From: Pipra filicauda
Lineage: Eukaryota; Chordata; Aves; Passeriformes; Pipridae
Length of the DNA: 64,000 nt
Reading direction: 5' to 3'
Assembly (NCBI RefSeq): GCF_003945595.2
Contig: NW_024104405.1
Location: 293,287-357,286 of the forward strand
Position numbers and translations under genes: made by a program. Each line of letters opens with the position of its first letter. The first letter of the stretch is position 1. Under the pieces are notes generated by a model that searched no databases, had not been told where the DNA came from, and saw nothing but the letters and a program-made list of their open reading frames with translations. Below, one piece after another: positions 1 through 14,360 of the stretch.

Positions 1-1890
<1,890 letters not shown>

Positions 1891-3442
1891 TCAAATGGAC
1901 CTTCTCGAAAGGGTGCACCCTTCCCTCGGGGTGCAGCACATGTTTGGGTGCCGCTGGTTCCCCCTCCAGCTCCCGAACGAGGCGAACCGGGCGATTTTTC
2001 GAGGCAGAATCGCAATTTCGACGCTGGCGGATTTATTTATCCACCTACTCGTGTGCCTGCGCGTGTTTTGACTAATTATTTGTTTCGCCAAGGCTTCAAC
2101 TGCCCCTTCGTTGAACAAATCTGACCGTGAGAACTTTTTGGAAGCAAGTTACTTCCCTCTGTCCATAAGCCGCTGGAACAGGAGGGGAGATTTGCCAAAA
2201 AAAAAAAAAAAAAAGGTTTTCATAAAGTTAAAATATAGATACTTCTAGAAAAAAAATATATTTTTATATATCGTTTGAAATACATGTATTTATAGAAACA
2301 CATTATAATATATTATAGAGAGAGAAATGTATACGTTTAAATCCGTAAATATTAATCACCTCTATGCCTATCAATGGTTCTATGGGCAGATAAGGAGGAA
2401 GAAAACCCTCCACGCACTCAGGTGTAAAGAGCAAACCTACTGCAGCCGTGAGCGCCTCCCGAGACACCAGCAAACACACCTGACAAATCCTTGGAAACCC
2501 TCGGATACACACAAGACAGGGGCTTTTCGAAATATTTTCCATTACTGCAAGGCAGGGACTTAAAACACTGCTGTTATTTTAGTTTGAAGCTTTCCAAATA
2601 TTTAAAAATAAAGCCGATGAAAATGTATCCCTGGACTTAAAACACGCATAAACAGAAAAAAAAAAAAAAAACCCAAAAAGAAAAAACCCACACCTCTAAA
2701 AATACTGAGCTCTTCTCCGAGGCTCGGGATCTTATCGCTGCCGTGAGGCACCTGGGCTGGGCTTTAATTCGGTTGTAAAAAGGTGAGAGGGGGTGGAAAG
2801 CGACCAACGGAGAAAACGGGGGTTGAACTTTAAAGTTTTAAGGGAGAAAAAAACCAATTCCACCTGAGGATCGATCTGTAACTCCGCCGACAACACCTGA
2901 GCAGCAGGACCGTGGATTTCGCCAACGATAAACGTGGGGAATTCTAGAAATAAGGAAACCTATCCCGTATCTCCCCTCGAGCCCCTGCACTGTAAATGTC
3001 TGGTTTATTGCTCTCCAGACGAGATTTCTGTCCCCGGCGATATTTGTTTGAAATTTCTGCAAGGTGGTTTCTGTCTCCCTTCTAGAGTTGTCTTTTTTTT
3101 CCCCTGTGAACCGGGTTTTTTTCGGGAGGTCCTGGCACCGGCCTTATCCCCCCTCTCCTCTCCATACCACGTCCCCTTGGCCACAAACCCCTTCTTTAAA
3201 ACCGATTTTTCCAGCAGCAGCAGCGAGATTCAAGGGGAATGCGAGACGTGAGACAGATCTATTCGCTAAAACTTCATCCAACCAGCTCCATATTTTTTTT
3301 TTTTCCCTCCCTCTTCAGGCAAATTTTGGAAGACCACAACAAATACCAGATGACAGAGCAAAATGAAAGTTTGACTCTGCGTTGTTTATTCTGCCCTTAC
3401 AGTCTAAAACTACTACTATTGCTACGCGTGGAGGGGTGGATT

Positions 3443-3462
3443 CCCCCCCCCCCCCCCCCCCC
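3443..3462. repeat. Poly(C)20 tract in TBX5 intron 3
   Basis: Twenty consecutive C on the plus strand, so a 20-G run in the TBX5 pre-mRNA. Confidence 0.95.
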
Positions 3463-3559
3463 TTCTCCAAGTATTCTAATTTAAAATTACAACGAAAAAG
3501 CCTCCCTCGGGCTGCCCCCAGTTTGCCGCTGGGACTGGAGAGACTCTTTCACTGGGTCT

Positions 3560-4020
3560 CGCTGGCCACTCTTCAATTTAACAGATTAATATTAAGGATA
3601 ATGTTAAACCCCCTCCAACACACGCTCATACATATATAAATATCTGCGGATCAGCTTTACTAAGCCGGTCATGGAATCGATTATAGCCCCAATAAAGTTG
3701 GATTTGCAAGGCTGTATATTTTTCTACACACCCACGCAGATAAACACACGTATAGAAACGTTACGTCCGCAAATAAATAGCATGTGGATCTATCTCTGCA
3801 TCTAAACAGCTTTGCTATCGCTATATAAACAGTAGCTAAAGACCGCATACACTTTTAAATGGGGTGCGTGGGTGTGCTGGGAATATTCACCTCAGAGTGA
3901 GCAAAATAAATAAGAAACTCTGTCAAACAGCAGAAAACATTTTTTAAAATGCAGAAGGGCCTATCTGCTAATAATAATAATTAAATTAATAATAATTATA
4001 GCCCACCGAGCTGCTCTAAA
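3560..4020. promoter_or_regulatory. Candidate intronic regulatory block in TBX5 intron 3
   Basis: This AT-rich, complex (non-repetitive) sequence stands out from its GC-rich surroundings. It has several homeodomain-type TAAT/ATTA cores (for example AGATTAATATTAAGG and the TAATAATAATAATTAAATTA cluster at about 3970-3990), a CAATAAAG Cdx/Hox-like motif near 3690, and an ATCGATTATAG motif. Tbx5 introns carry limb and heart enhancers in other vertebrates. Assignment here is inference from composition and motifs only. Confidence 0.3.
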
Positions 4021-4340
4021 CAAGGTTTGTTTTTGGCCAAGTGGTTGCAACTCGCGTTCTCTTGGAAAGTTTCCAAAGGCCTGAAATTGGGATTAACGAT
4101 CCAACTGTTCTGGTTAAGAAAGAAGCCAGAAGAAACAGTTTCTCCTGAATATATCCGGGCAGGGAGGGCTCTTCACGGCCGGGCAGGGCTCAGAGGGTGC
4201 TCTCGATCCGAGGGGGGGTCTCGGACACGAGAGACGTGACTGTCGCAATGTCGGGGAGGTGGACACGCACCCCCATCCACGCGGCTGCGATTTTCCCCCC
4301 CCAAAACACGCCGGGGAACGCGGACACCCCTCTCCTCTTA

Positions 4341-6026
<1,686 letters not shown>

Positions 6027-6173
6027 CTGCTGGGTGAAGGCTGCCTGGGGGGAGGTGGGGGACTTGCTGGTGGCCCCCAGCTGAGTGTCCTGCTTGGCTT
6101 CAGCCTGGAGCTCCTTGGCCTCCGAGTCCGCCGGCGTGGTGGGGAGCCCGAAGCCTTCCTCGCTATCCGCCAT
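6027..6173 (-). CDS. TBX5: TBX5 exon 2, first coding exon (residues 1-49)
   Basis: This exon encodes the N-terminal segment of TBX5, a T-box DNA-binding transcription factor that acts in the nucleus and is needed for forelimb initiation and heart septation and conduction. Reading the minus strand from the ATG at 6173-6171 gives 49 codons starting MADSEEGFGL and ending PQAAFTQQ, followed directly by a consensus donor (CAG|GTAAGG). The ending matches the conserved end of this exon in vertebrate TBX5. The middle part is acidic and Ser/Thr/Pro-rich and differs from the mammalian protein, as expected for this disordered region. The ATG is chosen because it gives the family N-terminus and the same length as human TBX5, with Q49 as last residue. 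An AG acceptor 29 bases upstream begins the exon in its 5' UTR. The exon ends on a codon boundary. Confidence 0.96.
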
Positions 6174-6202
6174 GTTACGAGCTTCCTTCGCCGAATCCCC
6201 CA
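6174..6202 (-). other. TBX5: TBX5 exon 2, 5' untranslated part
   Basis: On the minus strand a good acceptor (TGCCTGCAG, AG at 6204-6203) lies 29 bases upstream of the start codon, preceded by a pyrimidine-rich tract (CTCTTATCTCTGCTCTCTCC). The ATG context is CGTAACATGG, with A at -3 and G at +4, which is close to the Kozak optimum. This implies a separate upstream untranslated exon 1, as in mammalian TBX5. That exon is not located with certainty. Confidence 0.75.
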
Positions 6203-7600
6203 CTGCAGGCACACATCGGGGAGAGAGCAGAGATAAGAGACGCATAAGTCAACGCTGACGTTTAATAAAATATATATATATATATATTTCTATAGCTCCG
6301 CGCCGGGGCAGGGCTGCCCGGCAATCCCGCAACTCACTTCCAGCTGCCCGGGGAGGGAACGAGGCCCTTTAACTTTGGGAGAGGGAGAAATAAAGACTTT
6401 TATTTATTATCGCAGCCCGCAAGGGATGATAGGATTTGGGGGGGTGGGGGTGGGGGGGGGAGGTGGAGAGGGAGGGGAAGGGGGAGGCGGTATTATTGAA
6501 TGCATCTTTTGGAAAAGGTAAACAGCGTATTTTAGGGCCGGCTGGCAGGACGCGGGGAACGAGGCACCCGAGGGGCTGGGGACCGGCCAGCTCATCACAC
6601 AAATGACTCTGGAGGTCGAGGGGTCCGAGGTGGGGGCGACAGAGCCTCCCCCGTGTCTTCACCGCCTCCAATCCCCCCGGGCTCTCTGCGGCCCAGGGGG
6701 TTTAAAGTCCCCACTTTCCTCCCAGGGAAGTAGGAGCTTCCACCCCACTCCAGTTCCGACCGGGAAAACACCACCGGCACGCGAGGCCGCTTCTATCACC
6801 CCGTTTTCAAAGAAAATACAACTGCTTTCCTCTCTTATAAACAAGGAACTAACTAACTAACTAACTAACTAAATAAATAAATAAATAAAAAGACTTTTCT
6901 CCCCTTACCCCGGGCAGTCGCAAGAAAAGCAAAGGATGGACGAGATAATTAAAATATATATATAAAAAAATAAATCAATCGGACGAGACTCTGTGCAAGG
7001 TAATAATGTGCACTCGGCTGGTGAACGGGGGGGGGGTTGAATTGGGGCTGCAGTGAACTAAACCATGACATTTAGGGTAAAACTACACCAGCGGAGTAAA
7101 AGAGCTTTAAAGTAAAAGGTTTCTATCTAATGCGAGTAACCACAGCGAATTTTAAAAGCAGTATTTTGCCTTAGCTTTAAAGGCTCTATCAGGAATGGTA
7201 AAAGTTTCACCGCAGCACTAGGAAAAAAAAAATAAATAAAAGCAAATGAATTATCTGTTAGTTTGGGGGGTTTTTTTGTCCTTAAGAAGTACAGAGTTTT
7301 AGTAGCTTTAAAAAAAAATCTTTCTTGCGTGTTTCGAAGAAGGGGATTCACTTTTGAAAGGCCAAGCATATGGAGGCAATACTGGGTTTAAATACACGAG
7401 AATGTTTTTAAAGGAGTTCTTCGCCCTGCAACAATATTTGAAAGCTGTTAAAAATAAAAGAGAGCGAGGGGGGGTAGGAAAAAAAGGCAATTCTCCTTTA
7501 AATGCAAAAGAAAATTGGGAGTGGAAAGGAGGGGGGGGGAGAAATGATCTTCCCTGCTAGTGGTGGGTAATATATACATGTACGTATATATAATTTAAAA
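6203..7600. other. TBX5 intron 1 / 5' flank, simple-sequence rich
   Basis: Non-coding sequence upstream of exon 2. It holds a (TA)n tract at about 6270-6288, a G-rich stretch at 6438-6485, a (CTAA)n-(TAAA)n compound microsatellite at 6847-6891, and a good minus-strand splice donor (CCGGG|GTAAGG, exon side ending at 6909). The 7080-7560 part is AT-rich. No coding sequence was recognised. Confidence 0.6.
6847..6891. repeat. (CTAA)n/(TAAA)n compound microsatellite
   Basis: About six tandem CTAA units pass directly into TAAA units on the plus strand. Confidence 0.9.
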
Positions 7601-7619
7601 GGACAAAAAGCGAAGGGAC

Positions 7620-7870
7620 TTGCAGGTCCGCACCTCTGGAGCTACAGATCAGACACAGACGCGGGCCGTGCTCCCTCCCTCCCTTCCCAAAGGCTCTTTT
7701 CCCATCGCACCCCAGCCAGCGACCGAGCGAGGGGCGAAGCGAAACCGCTGCGAGAGCGCGGAAAGTGCGCGGGGCGCTGCGGGAGCCGCTGCCCCGGGCC
7801 CGGGCCCGGCCCGCGGCGGCAGAGCCGCAGCTCCAGGGACCATTTAAGGCTTTTCTCTTCCCCTCCTCCT
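7620..7870. promoter_or_regulatory. CpG-island-like core with CArG box
   Basis: A dense CpG stretch (7660-7840), including the self-complementary CCCGGGCCCGGG, is followed at 7850-7859 by CCATTTAAGG. That is an exact match to the SRF-binding CArG consensus CC(A/T)6GG. It lies about 1.5 kb upstream of TBX5 exon 2. It could be a promoter or a proximal element of TBX5. SRF is a cardiac regulator, but there is no proof of use. No strong splice donor lies just downstream on the minus strand, so it need not be the first exon. Confidence 0.4.
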
Positions 7871-7966
7871 CTTTTTTTTTTTTTTTTTTTCCCCTGGACT
7901 GTTGTGGTGTGTTGTTTGTTTTTTGTTTTGGGGGTTTTTTTTTTTTTTGGGTTTTTTTTTTTTGCT
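7871..7966. repeat. T-rich low-complexity tract
   Basis: Long T runs are interrupted by GGGG and TTTTG units on the plus strand. It is A-rich in the TBX5 sense direction. Confidence 0.9.
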
Positions 7967-7999
7967 TCCTTGGGAAGTGCCGGTTATCCATTTTTTTAA

Positions 8000-8915
8000 T
8001 CGATTTCCCTCCAGCTTGGAGCTATTATTCCCCCTGAGCTGGCAAAGTTAGCGGGGAGGGCGAGGGAAAATAATACAACTAAAAAAAAAAAAATAAAGCA
8101 TGTTTATTAAAACAAAGAGGGACCCGGCCATGGCAGCGCAGCCCTGCCCCAGCGAGCCTCCCCGGTGCTCTCCGCGCCCAGACATAATTAAGCAGATATA
8201 AAGATAATAATCATTTTAAATACGCGAGCGTGACGACAAAAAATAACCCAACAACTACGAGCAATTGGCGATCCGTGGCTTCTAATTTTTTTTCCCCTTA
8301 AAAGAGCTCGTGAGAAGAAATGGAGCTTGACAGAACCAGGCCGCGGTGGCTGGATGAAAAATGCATCTTGCTCTGCTAAAGTAACGCCAAGTGGGTTTGC
8401 GGGAGGAAAAAAAATATAAAAGGGGGCGAATAAAAAATAAAATAAAATAAAATAACCACCCGCTCTGCTTTTGTTCCAGCTCTGCCCCATCTCACACACA
8501 TCCCCCCAGCCCCACACACCGCGGCGGGAGCCCTGGGGAGAGCGGCCCCCCCTCCTTCCCCTGCACCCCCCCTCGTCTCCCGAGGCCTCGCAGCTCCTCG
8601 GCGAAGCCGATTTGTGGCCAACAATGCCCCCAACGAGCCACTTTCGCTCTGCCTCGGTCACGCACCCGCACACACAGACTACAGACCCCGACGGACATAC
8701 ATGGCAATGGAAGAGCTGTTACCTTGCTTGTTGAATTCCATGCAATCAATGCATCTCCATATAAATAATGTGTGTGTCTATTTTCCCCGTTTGCAATGGA
8801 AATTACAATGGGATCAGGCTTCTCGTGTGCATATTTCCTTTTATTTATTTATTTGCGGATCAGCATGTGAAAACCCAGCCTGGAAGAAAAAAATCTATCC
8901 AACGCAAGCCTGGTT

Positions 8916-8949
<34 letters not shown>

Positions 8950-9235
8950 CTGCTCTTTCCAAACACTTCCAGGTTGTCAGACGCACTAGAAAGGATCCTG
9001 AGACCAAGATAAAACCCCCACCCCCACCCCTTTCTCAGCCTGATCTGGAAGACACGGTTCTCCCCAGCCCTACTCTTTCTACTCCCCACCTAAAAATAAT
9101 TAAAAAAATTAAAAATAGTAATTAAAAAAAAAAAAAAAAAGAAAAAAATTAGGGAGAGGGCGAAAGAGCGGGGAAAAAAAGAAAGCAGCACCCTCTCGGG
9201 AAAAGCAAAAAGAAGAGACAAGAAAAAAAAAAGTT
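8000..9235. other. 5' flank of TBX5, low-complexity rich
   Basis: Non-coding. It includes A-rich tracts (8081-8093, 8431-8452, 9101-9235), a short GC-rich part (8500-8600), a (TC)n tract at 8915-8950 and a minus-strand donor-like site AAG|GTAACA (exon side ending at 8723). No coding sequence was recognised. Confidence 0.6.
8915..8950. repeat. (TC)n microsatellite
   Basis: Near-perfect CT dinucleotide repeat with one phase slip in the middle. Confidence 0.95.
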
Positions 9236-9660
9236 TCGGGTGGCTCCTCCGGGCAGGTTCGCGGCGCTGCCGCGGTGGCTGCGCGGAGCCGGGCGCGGAG
9301 GAGAGGAGAGGAGCGCGGAGGTGACGTGGGCTCGTCCAGCTCCGTTCGCCAAGTGCCGGGACCCACTGCCCAACCAGCTGGGATCCTGCTCCGGAGAGAC
9401 TCCCTCTCACACAGCCCTCCCTCCCGCCCCCTCCCCCCCCCCCAAACCTCCTTTTCCAGCCTATTTTTCTGGCCGGCAAACAAGAACAAGGCACAAAGAC
9501 AATCATCAAACTCCCCAGCAACCCTCCCCCTCTCCTTTACCTCCTTCTCCGCTCCCTCCCTCCCTCCCTCCTCCATCCATCTCTCCCAACCAAAGAGAAA
9601 ATTCAGCGCCTGGGAATATCCTGCTCCCCCCCACACCCCTTAAAATAAATCCCTGGCTCC
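9236..9660. promoter_or_regulatory. GC/CpG-rich then polypyrimidine segment
   Basis: A CpG-rich part at 9240-9370 contains GGTGACGTGG (a CRE half-site-like TGACG). It is followed by C- and CT-rich sequence to about 9570, with repeated CTCCCTCC. A minus-strand donor-like GAG|GTAAAG (exon side ending 9541) lies within it. It could belong to the TBX5 promoter region. Composition alone supports this. Confidence 0.3.
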
Positions 9661-10080
9661 GCTAACCTCGCACCACCCCCAGTTCCCCCCTCCCGCCCTC
9701 AAAGGCAGCCCAGAGGTGGGGATTTAAGCCCAGCTCTATGTTTGCTAGTGCTCACAGAGGCCTTTTATTGGGGGGCTGGGGGGGATCCCCCCTAAATATA
9801 TTCTCCTAAGGGGTATAACCCCCCAAAAAAAGGGATGAAACGCGGGCGAGCGAGACCGAAACCCAGCGAAGGTGGCCCCGGGGGGTGTGCGTGGGGCTGT
9901 GGCCCTTGTCCCCGCTTCTAGTCGCATCCAGGCTCCTTCCCCTGCCCTTTCCCATCCTCTTCCTCACCCCTCGCCGCTCTGCCACGGCCGAGGGCCGCAG
10001 CCCCCCGGAGCTCAAATAATCAACCCGTCAGCGAGGAGCGGGGATGTGGGTTTATCTGCATCTTCCTTCGCTCCCTTTTT

Positions 10081-10220
10081 TTTTTTTTTTTTAATGTATT
10101 ATTGGGAGGGTAAAGTTGAATAGGTCAGCGCAGGGTAAACAGCCTCCCTGTCGCATTCTGCAGGCTGAAGAGAACCAGATTGGTGAGGCGGATTTTTGAT
10201 AAGACTCGGAATAAATGGCA
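10081..10220. promoter_or_regulatory. Candidate nuclear-receptor element (DR5-like) upstream of TBX5
   Basis: After a T-run the plus strand has AGGTCA (10122-10127), five bases, then GGGTAA (10133-10138). This is a direct repeat with 5-base spacing, in which the first half-site is perfect and the second has one mismatch to RGKTCA. The layout is that of a retinoic-acid response element. Retinoic acid signalling acts upstream of Tbx5 in the forelimb field in other vertebrates. Function here is inference. Confidence 0.3.
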
Positions 10221-11399
10221 TGGTTTAGATCTGCTCTGCCCACCCTCCTCCTCCTCCTGCCCCCACCCTCTTCTCGCCGCTCTGTCCAGTCCCCCCCCAA
10301 CCGGAAAAAAACAAAAAAAAATCCTTCACTCTTTTCTGTCTCTCGGTAATATTTTTTTTTTTTTTTGGGCATTTCGAGGAAGTTTTCAGCAAATCCACCC
10401 TCGCTCCCAGCGCTCGCGGGGCGCGATAACACCGGAGCCCTCTGAAAGTTGGAGGTGAGGAAGGGAAAAGTCCGGGGGCGAGCGGCTACCGGGGAGGGGG
10501 GCGCGTATGTGGGTGTAGTTTGGCATCTCCCAAACCCTTTCCATGTGCACGCCAGTTCCAACAGCTACTTGAGGAGAAACAGCCAACAGTAAACGGTTGC
10601 AAATAAGAATAATAAAATAACTGCACTTGTAGCCGCAGAGAATAAGCCAGAGAATGCTACTTAAACAAACAGAGCAAAGCTTGTCCCATATTTCATTATT
10701 TTTAGAGGGGAAAGGAGCCGTGGAGCCCTTCCAAACACAAATAAACCAGGGAGCGAACCGGGCGGTTGTTCCCCTGCGGGGAAGGCGGCGGGAGCGGCCC
10801 CAGCCCCGGCCTGGGGAAAGCGGGGAAAGGCCCCTTTCCCTCGCCTGGGCTCTGCTCCGAAAGGTGCAAATCAAAGGGAAAAAGGATGGAAAGCAGGGAA
10901 TATAAAGCGGGAATGCCGGGGAAGCACGCGGTGGGTGCAGCCGGCCCTGCACCGCACATGTGCTGGGAGCATCCCCCCAAAGCGTCCAGCTCGCCCCAAA
11001 AGAAGAGGCTTTTCTCTTTAGGAAAGAAAACGAAGCAACGAGGAAGAAAGGTTTCTCGCAGCTGCTGGCGAGAGAGAACACGAGCTTCCCTCCCCTCGCC
11101 GGAAAGAAAGGGAAAAGTGAAAATCCCTGAAGTTTGGAAGAGCGAACCCGAGCACGGCCGCTGCCTGGGAAAGCACTCACCTCTCCAGTGCCAAACTAGC
11201 TCTCAAACACCTTGAAGACAAGTTGAAAACGATGCAAATAAATCGAATTTATTTCCGTCTGCAGGTTGGGGCGGGGGGGGGGGGTTGGAGAAGGAGGGAA
11301 AGAAAAAAAATAATAAAGCAGCTGAAGAAAAAGACGGCAAATCCCGGCTCCCCAGGACTGGAATGTCAAGGCAAGGAGCCTTCCAGCTAGAAGCCGATT
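10221..11399. other. CpG-moderate non-coding upstream segment
   Basis: GC-rich sequence with polypyrimidine and A/T runs. It contains the strong minus-strand donor GAGAG|GTGAGT (exon side ending at 11181) and a G-run at 11273-11284. A long minus-strand open frame here reflects high GC and has no recognisable domain. Confidence 0.5.
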
Positions 11400-11610
11400 T
11401 GTGGTCTCAGACAAATTAAATATTACTGTTTATTACCAGCCATACTCCGATAAAATAAAGAGAGTTCAAGGCGATAGCTGCTATCTCACGAGCTTTGCTC
11501 CTATAGGACACAGAGACGTCACCAACCACGCAACTGGCCTATTCTGTCATGGTTGACTGCAGCAGTAATGGAAGGTTAATTTGTATTATTCTCCTCTTTT
11601 TAAAGCTCTA
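11400..11610. promoter_or_regulatory. Candidate cis-regulatory block with paired inverted GATA motifs and CRE-like site
   Basis: A complex, balanced-composition stretch. GATAGC-T-GCTATC at 11473-11485 is a perfect inverted pair of GATA cores. CGATAAAATAAAG lies just before it, and AGACGTCA (7 of 8 to the CRE TGACGTCA) is at 11514-11521. It lacks simple repeats, unlike its neighbours. GATA factors drive cardiac genes, so a TBX5 promoter-proximal enhancer is plausible but unproven. Confidence 0.35.
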
Positions 11611-11934
11611 TCAGTGAGATTCCTGGCGCTTTCCCCCCCCCTACCCCCCACCCCCAAAGAAATCCATCCAGTGCAACGCAAAATACAGCGCGGCTGTGAG
11701 CGTGCAATGTCTGTGCGATGCCTCTGTGTACATATACACATAAATATATATATTCACACGCCGAGAAATCCATCGCAGACGTATATAGGCGGGTGGGAGG
11801 GGGTATATATCATATATGAGTGTGTACCGCCGAAGCAGGCTGGAAACTTCGGGAAAACCCACTCCTACCCGGAACGGAAAATGGGGAAACCAGTAACAAA
11901 GCTCCCGCTGCACCAGCAGAAGCCAAATTAATCC

Positions 11935-12200
11935 AACGGTGTTGGCATTATTCAGCTTAATTTATTTTTCTAAACATATAATCTTATTAGGGCGAGCAGG
12001 AAACTTGCCCATTGAATTCTTAAGCGCCTCTGGAAGAGAGCACGCTGGGCTATATATAGTAAATGATAACCTGGTTATTTGTACGGATTCAAGGGTGCTT
12101 CGAGAACCAATTATTTGCTCTGATTTAAAAAAAAATGGAGAAAAAAAGAAAAGGAAAAAAAAATTAGTAAGTAGAGGCTATTATTTGCCAAATGAGATTG
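11935..12200. promoter_or_regulatory. Candidate cis-regulatory block, AT-rich and complex
   Basis: This stretch has homeodomain-like TTAATTTATT, TTATTAGG and CCAATTATTTG cores and a TGATAACC GATA-type motif near 12063-12070. It lies between GC-rich segments. It is labelled from motif content only. Confidence 0.28.
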
Positions 12201-14360
12201 ACAAGGGGGAAAAAAAAAAATCAAAATCCTCCAAATCCCTCCAAGTGCAGCCAGTGGCGGCAGAGGCGCCCCGGCGCTGCCCCGTGTCCCAGCTCTCCCT
12301 CAACCCGGAGGAATTTTGGGATGCACTCACGGCCGCTGCAGGGAGATTTCACCAAAAAAATAAAAAAGTAATAATTAAAAATTAAAAAAAAAGAGAGAGA
12401 AGAAAAAGTACACCCCAAAAAATAAAAAAAAAAAAGTTAAAGCGTTGCTTCCTCCAACAGAAAAAGAGAGGAGGAGAAACAGGGAGAAAGAAAATAAAGA
12501 GGAACACCTAAGGGAGAGTGAGAGGACCTGGAAGCTGCAAAGGTGAGTGTTGCCAGCAGGGCCCCCAGCCCTGCTCCAGCCGAGGGTCTGCAGGCAGCCA
12601 TCTCCCCACAGCCCGGGAAAACCCTGCCTGCACTTCCCGGCTTGCCCAGGCTGAGCTCTGCCGGCGCCCGGGGAAGCCAGGCCTAAAGGAAAAGACCCAG
12701 AGAGGATGGCGGAGAAAAAAAGAAAAAGGAGGAGGGTCGGAGGTGGAAAAGCCCCCCTTGCCCTGATGCGCCCCATTTGCTGGATCTGGCCGCGCTCCTG
12801 AGCTCGGAGTCCTCCCAAATAACCGAGATGGGAGAAAAAAACCCCACCGAGTGGGATTCTCCAGCTGGCACCGACTGCCCAAAGGTGCTGGAGCTGCCAG
12901 AGCAGGATAAGACCTTACCCAAAAGCAGAAATAAAATTCTCTCCCCCGTAGCCGACAGCCCGACCCCACCTCCTGCTGTCCCCTGAGGTCCCCCCGGAGC
13001 CCCCGAGGCGGCTCCAGCCGGAGGATTGGGATCGTTCTCTCCTGCCCGCCCGGGCACCGCTCGCCCTCGGCCTCCGAGCCCTGAACCGCCCGGATCCCTT
13101 CGCTGGGAACCCACCCGGCTTATTTTCACCCGGCACCGCCGAAAGATGAGGGGTAAACGCAGATAAATATATACATATCTACACATATTTAAGTATAGGT
13201 GTGCCTACGGGAGTCTGGACACGCCATTTGCAAACACGCCCCCGCACACGATGCCTCTTTGCTCCTGTCCTTCAGCAAATTTTATATCTCGCGTATTTTA
13301 TATATTATTTCGTTTATACATTTGGGCCAAACGTGCAATATAACGGCGTGAGTGCGGAGACCGAGAGATACACGTGAATATACGCGTCCGTTTGTGCACT
13401 AAATATCCCCAGGCACACAAACCCACCCCAAAATCGTGTGGACGTGGATGTGCAGGTGATGAGACCTTCAGGCACAGCAGCGCTTCTGCCAGCTCAAGCC
13501 GCTCCTGCCCCGTCCTCTAGAGGTTTTATACGGATATTTACGTTTTACCCGCGGTTTAAACAGGGGTTTTTTTTTGGGTGCGCACAAGCACCGATCTGCC
13601 CCATCCTCCGCACAGCTCAGTGGGAGTGTGAACAAATCCGCGCACCCGCAGAACGCGGGCGAGGGGATAGATGTGCACGCACCGCCTGCACGCCACACTG
13701 CCACTATATATATATATATTTATATATTCGAGATATAAATATCAATTCTCCCATACGCAGCCACGGCCCCAGCCACCGTGGGCACTTACCTACGTGCGTG
13801 TGGGGTGCTCGGCTGGGCCCCCCCGAGCCCTGTGCGGCCCCCCCAGGCTGGATGCCGGTGGTTGAGCTCCTCAGCGCAGGATCCGGCCCCGCCGCCCGGC
13901 CCCGGGGCCTCGGGGAGCCCCCGCTTTAGGGGCCCGCATGGCCGGAGCCCTGCACAGCCCCTCTGCCCTCTCGCTCCCTTTGGAGGGTGTCCCTCGCCCT
14001 GGAGGTTTCTCCTTTCGGGTTTTGCCCGGGAGGGGTGGAGGGAGGGGGGATGGCCGGGGTGCTGGCTCGCAGTGGGGTCGAGGTGTCAGCAGTAAGAAAT
14101 AGTGCCGAGCGTGAACTCGCTCACTCCCCCCACACGCACACCCCTTTAAAATCACTTTTTGGGTCGGCTTAACCAAATCGAAGAGGCTTTTGCCTTCCTC
14201 CCGCGGCTCCTCGGCAGCCACCCTGCCCAGGGACGGGGCAGCGCGGCCGCCCGGCTTGTGAAATCCAGAGACATCAGCACTTTTGGCTTTCCAACTCTCT
14301 CTCTTTTTTTTTTTTTTTCCCTCCCACATTTTCACAGAGACTGAGCTCCCTCATAGCAGG
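12201..14360. other. CpG-rich upstream domain
   Basis: High GC with many CpG at 12240-12330, 12960-13120 and 13780-14260, separated by A-rich tracts (12340-12440) and a (TA)n tract (about 13705-13728). A perfect-consensus minus-strand donor TAG|GTAAGT (exon side ending at 13790) lies here and is a candidate end of TBX5 exon 1. No protein-coding similarity was seen. Confidence 0.5.
12500..12542 (+). other. Candidate antisense exon end (plus-strand splice donor)
   Basis: The plus strand shows TGCAAAG|GTGAGT, a near-optimal splice donor, with the exon side ending at 12542 and purine-rich (splicing-enhancer-like) sequence just upstream. In mammals TBX5 has a divergent antisense lncRNA starting close to its promoter. 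This site would suit such a transcript. There is no direct evidence of transcription, and the exon start is arbitrary. Confidence 0.2.

Noticed and set aside
10386..11180. 264-codon open frame, minus strand
   Set aside because: GC-rich upstream DNA, no recognisable domain, and it crosses a strong splice-donor candidate and poly-pyrimidine tracts.
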